From Hymenolepis diminuta (Eukaryota > Platyhelminthes > Cestoda > Cyclophyllidea > Hymenolepididae): a DNA stretch of 64,000 nucleotides. Positions 61,151-64,000 of this stretch are shown piece after piece (the stretch's first letter is position 1; the number at the start of each line of letters is the position of its first letter). A program made the position numbers and the translations under genes. The notes under the pieces were generated by a model. The model made no database searches. It was not told where the DNA came from and worked only from the letters and a program-made list of their open reading frames with translations. The stretch covers positions 1-64,000 of the forward strand of contig CAADRB010000056.1 in NCBI GenBank assembly GCA_900708905.1, written 5' to 3'.

Positions 61151-64000
61151 TTCTACTTACTTCCAAAAAGTCAATATTGCAGCAACATTGTACAGTTTCA
61201 CTCAAATACCATCCCTGCGAATGTGTCCATAACACGTGTGTATGTGTCGATCTCTTCTTCCTGCATACACTAAACTCCGCCTTGAATGCTCCTTTTCATT
61301 TGATTTCCCAACCCTCTTTGCGTTTGTCCCTTTGTCTGCGCGTCTATCTTTTTGTCTCAGTCTTTTTGTGTGATTTTATTCATATATATTTTTCCTCCTC
61401 AATGCTTTATACTTCTCTGTGACTCTTACTCAAAAATGTGAAATCTTGATATGAGGGTTAATGATAAACAAATACTGTAGTTAGCATTAACTGTTTTATG
61501 AGAAGTAACTGGTTAATGGTAAAGAAACAATGGTTATGGTACGAAAAGCAATTTTTAATATGCTGTATGCAGTCAGTTTCGAATGGAAGTTAAGTATTTT
61601 GTTACTGGATATCCCTAGCGTTTAATTAAAGTATTTGGATTATTTAATATCTAATCAGCGTTATGTCCTTATGATATAAATGACCATTAAAGGAATGAGA
61701 TCAATTTGTATCCATCCGATAATTACATGATGAGGCTTGAAATGAAAATTTTAGAGTACCTCAAAGCTAGATTCTTTTAAAAATATAATATCTTGCTAAA
61801 GTGTATGGTCATTACGAAATCTGAACTTGAAATCTATCCAAGTCATCTCCCAATCTTAAAATTACGTCAATTTAAAAAAAATTTCTTAAAAATAAGTCTT
61901 CCTTTCTTTCGACTGCAGTTTAAACAAAATACCAAACCAGTGCATGCTTGGATTTGTTTTGTAAATAAGTCCATATTTGTACATTTCATTTAACTTCTAA
62001 CGTGCATTGAAAACGGGACGGCAGAAGAGTCAAAGTTAGTCAAGACAAAACGATATATGCTAGACCTCAAGGATTAACAAAAGGTCAAAATAAATAAATT
62101 AGGTAAATCGCAAGAAATCAAATTTATGATTATGAACAATTTTGATAACCGTTTTTGATTAATTATTGGGAAAAATCAGACATACTGAGACTGAAGCTGC
62201 AGAGGACTTGAAAATAATTTGACTAGAGGTGCACTAGCTATAACAATAATATTAAATAAATTTTGGGAAATTTAGGGAGTTGCAATTATATATTATTTAA
62301 AATAGAAATTGTCTCTATTGAAATGCATAATTATTATAATGACTGATCGAGTCCAGTGATCTAATAATATACTGCCTGCCCATTTGATGATTGATTTAGA
62401 AAGTCCTATACACTTTATTTAACTCCAGAAGACAATTATAATGATATCTACTCTTTGCTATTACTCTAGAATACAACGATCTGATTTGAGTAGTGATGTG
62501 GTAAATAGTTTTTAATTACGTGTTACTTATTAAATTACAAGTAGACTCTATATTTACCCAGGTCCTGCGGAAATTACTTGTACCATTTGTTGCAGATAAG
62601 GGTCAGTTTCAACTTGCGGAGAATCGATTATGTATATTTAATAAGAATTCGCTCTGCACTCATTGTTGGGGAGTTCAAAAGTTATCATAACTGCTACAAA
62701 TTCTGTCGTACAATCTACTCGGAAAAATATAGAATAAACAAAAAGCATAAACGTACAAATTCTGCACAATTTCTCATTATTGGAATACGCTGTCAGAGAT
62801 AAATCTGATAAATAGGAATTGGGGCCGTAATTCCGATTATGCTAATCATGGATCAACCAGATGATTTGAAATAGCGACCACTCCTTTCTCGGCATCAACG
62901 CGGAATTCCTAGTGTTCAATTTTCCACTCCAGCTGCGCCTTGAGAATTTCTTCTTGAAATATTGTAAGAAAATATTCACCATAAACGTCACGAATATAAT
63001 CATATTATTTGAACGATATTAATGTAATGGAAAATAGGCATTAAAATAATCTTTATCAACGTCTGCAGTATTAGTAGATTCCCACTGGGATAATACCATG
63101 ACCAAATAAGATCAGACCAGTGCGAGGAAGAAGGAAGAAGACTTCCAACACAAACGTCGTCTTAATATAAATGCATAGAAGAAATTGACTGGCGGTCTAA
63201 CTAGCCATCATTTTCAGGCATGAGTAAAGGAGAGCAGAAGTCGGAAAAAAATTCAATTCCGCTTCAGATAAGGTTTATTTTGTTATCAGTCATTAAAATT
63301 AAAATATGACAAGAAAAGAATTTTGGCTTTGTCTGGTAACACGTGATAAGTCATGACTAAACCGAGAGGAAATGCATATCCCTACTTTCTTGACGGGATA
63401 AAACTGAGCTAATTGTGTAATATCTTTATCTATTTCAAATGATGCGTTAGATAATGTCAAAAGTTCGCAAACCTTTAAAATTTTATTTAGACCACTTCAT
63501 TAAACCAGAACGAATGCTATCAAGTTGAACTTTGTATTTGTATTTAATATTCGATGTTTGCTTTGTAGATAGGTAGTTATTTTATGAGCCCCGACGTCTA
63601 GACTTGTAGCCATAAGACAAATAATTACATATTCAATATCCCCGTCTTTGTCTAAGCTCCCTCAAAGTAAATGATCATAGATGACAAATTTAACAGTCAT
63701 AAGCACCAGGGAACTCGAAAGGTTAGGAAGTAGACAATTTAATGACTTTCCCATTGCCCCATCAGATTCATCTCTTCTTAGGGAGTAATTAGAGAACGAA
63801 TAGAGGCAATTAAAAGTGCTCCTAATTCATTCCATCTCCTTATTTTCGTTTACGTCTGATGAGCACTGAGAGAGAAATTACTGAGTCCGCTGTCGAGGAC
63901 AGAGAAAGAGAAGAAAAAACAAAATAGCAAGCAGTTAGAAGCGCCAGTCATAGAGTTCGGTTGAAATGAATCATTTAACTGCCACCCGCTGAGTCTGTGT
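61151..64000. other. NR4A downstream flank without a recognised gene
   Basis: A C/T-rich stretch (about 61220-61420) follows the NR4A stop, then AT-rich DNA. No exon chain was found on either strand. Confidence 0.5.

Noticed and set aside
62216..62240. TGACTAGA followed by GTGCAC, resembling the start of a miR-61-type microRNA
   Set aside because: No complementary arm is found within about 60 bases on either side, so no hairpin precursor forms. The seed match is probably chance.
63857..63885. CTGATGAG...GAAA, resembling a hammerhead ribozyme core
   Set aside because: The bases between the two conserved boxes do not pair to form stem II, and no flanking stems are visible.
1..64000. CRISPR arrays, bacterial operons, phage or full-length retrotransposons
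   Set aside because: No regularly spaced direct repeats, no ribosome-binding-site-led operons, and no reverse transcriptase or integrase motifs were seen in the open frames.

Overview
The window is eukaryotic, AT-rich DNA with split genes, and most likely comes from a parasitic flatworm, probably a tapeworm. The reasons are two clear animal genes (RIF1 and an NR4A nuclear receptor), AT-rich intergenic DNA, and an intron-size pattern with ultrashort introns of about 28-47 bp, a second class of about 67-81 bp, and a long class above about 280 bp. The species call is inference; no species-specific marker was recognised. The window has one assembly gap (25364-25790).

Layout: (1) 1-2777 shows no gene. 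(2) 2887-22377, minus strand: RIF1 in 30 coding exons that I joined by splice signal and phase. The phases close at every junction and the coding length is exactly 1,965 codons plus stop. (3) 22.5-55.8 kb: a gene-poor interval of about 33 kb, mostly AT-rich, with a series of G+C-richer islands, microsatellites, two pairs of diverged direct repeats and dispersed tRNA-like SINEs. (4) 56044-61110, plus strand: an NR4A-type nuclear receptor in six coding exons, 1,072 residues. (5) 61.15-64 kb: no gene recognised.

The two genes point away from each other, so the gene-poor interval lies upstream of both. RIF1 is known as a HEAT-repeat scaffold that recruits PP1 phosphatase to control replication timing, break repair and chromatin. 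Both PP1 docking motifs (SILK type and RVxF type) are visible here, split by an intron and followed by an S/T-P rich stretch. NR4A receptors are inducible, ligand-independent transcription factors that bind NBRE-type sites as monomers. The DNA-binding half here is textbook, while the ligand-binding half carries a low-complexity insertion of about 120 residues and a degraded AF-2 end.

Points most worth a second look: the RIF1 first exon has no AUG and opens in phase 0 directly after a splice acceptor, which fits a start codon supplied by a trans-spliced leader (a competing cis exon is described); the 28-bp intron; the unusual NR4A ligand-binding domain; an eight-copy SINE family enriched in RIF1 introns; and a chain of island-type candidate control elements upstream of NR4A.
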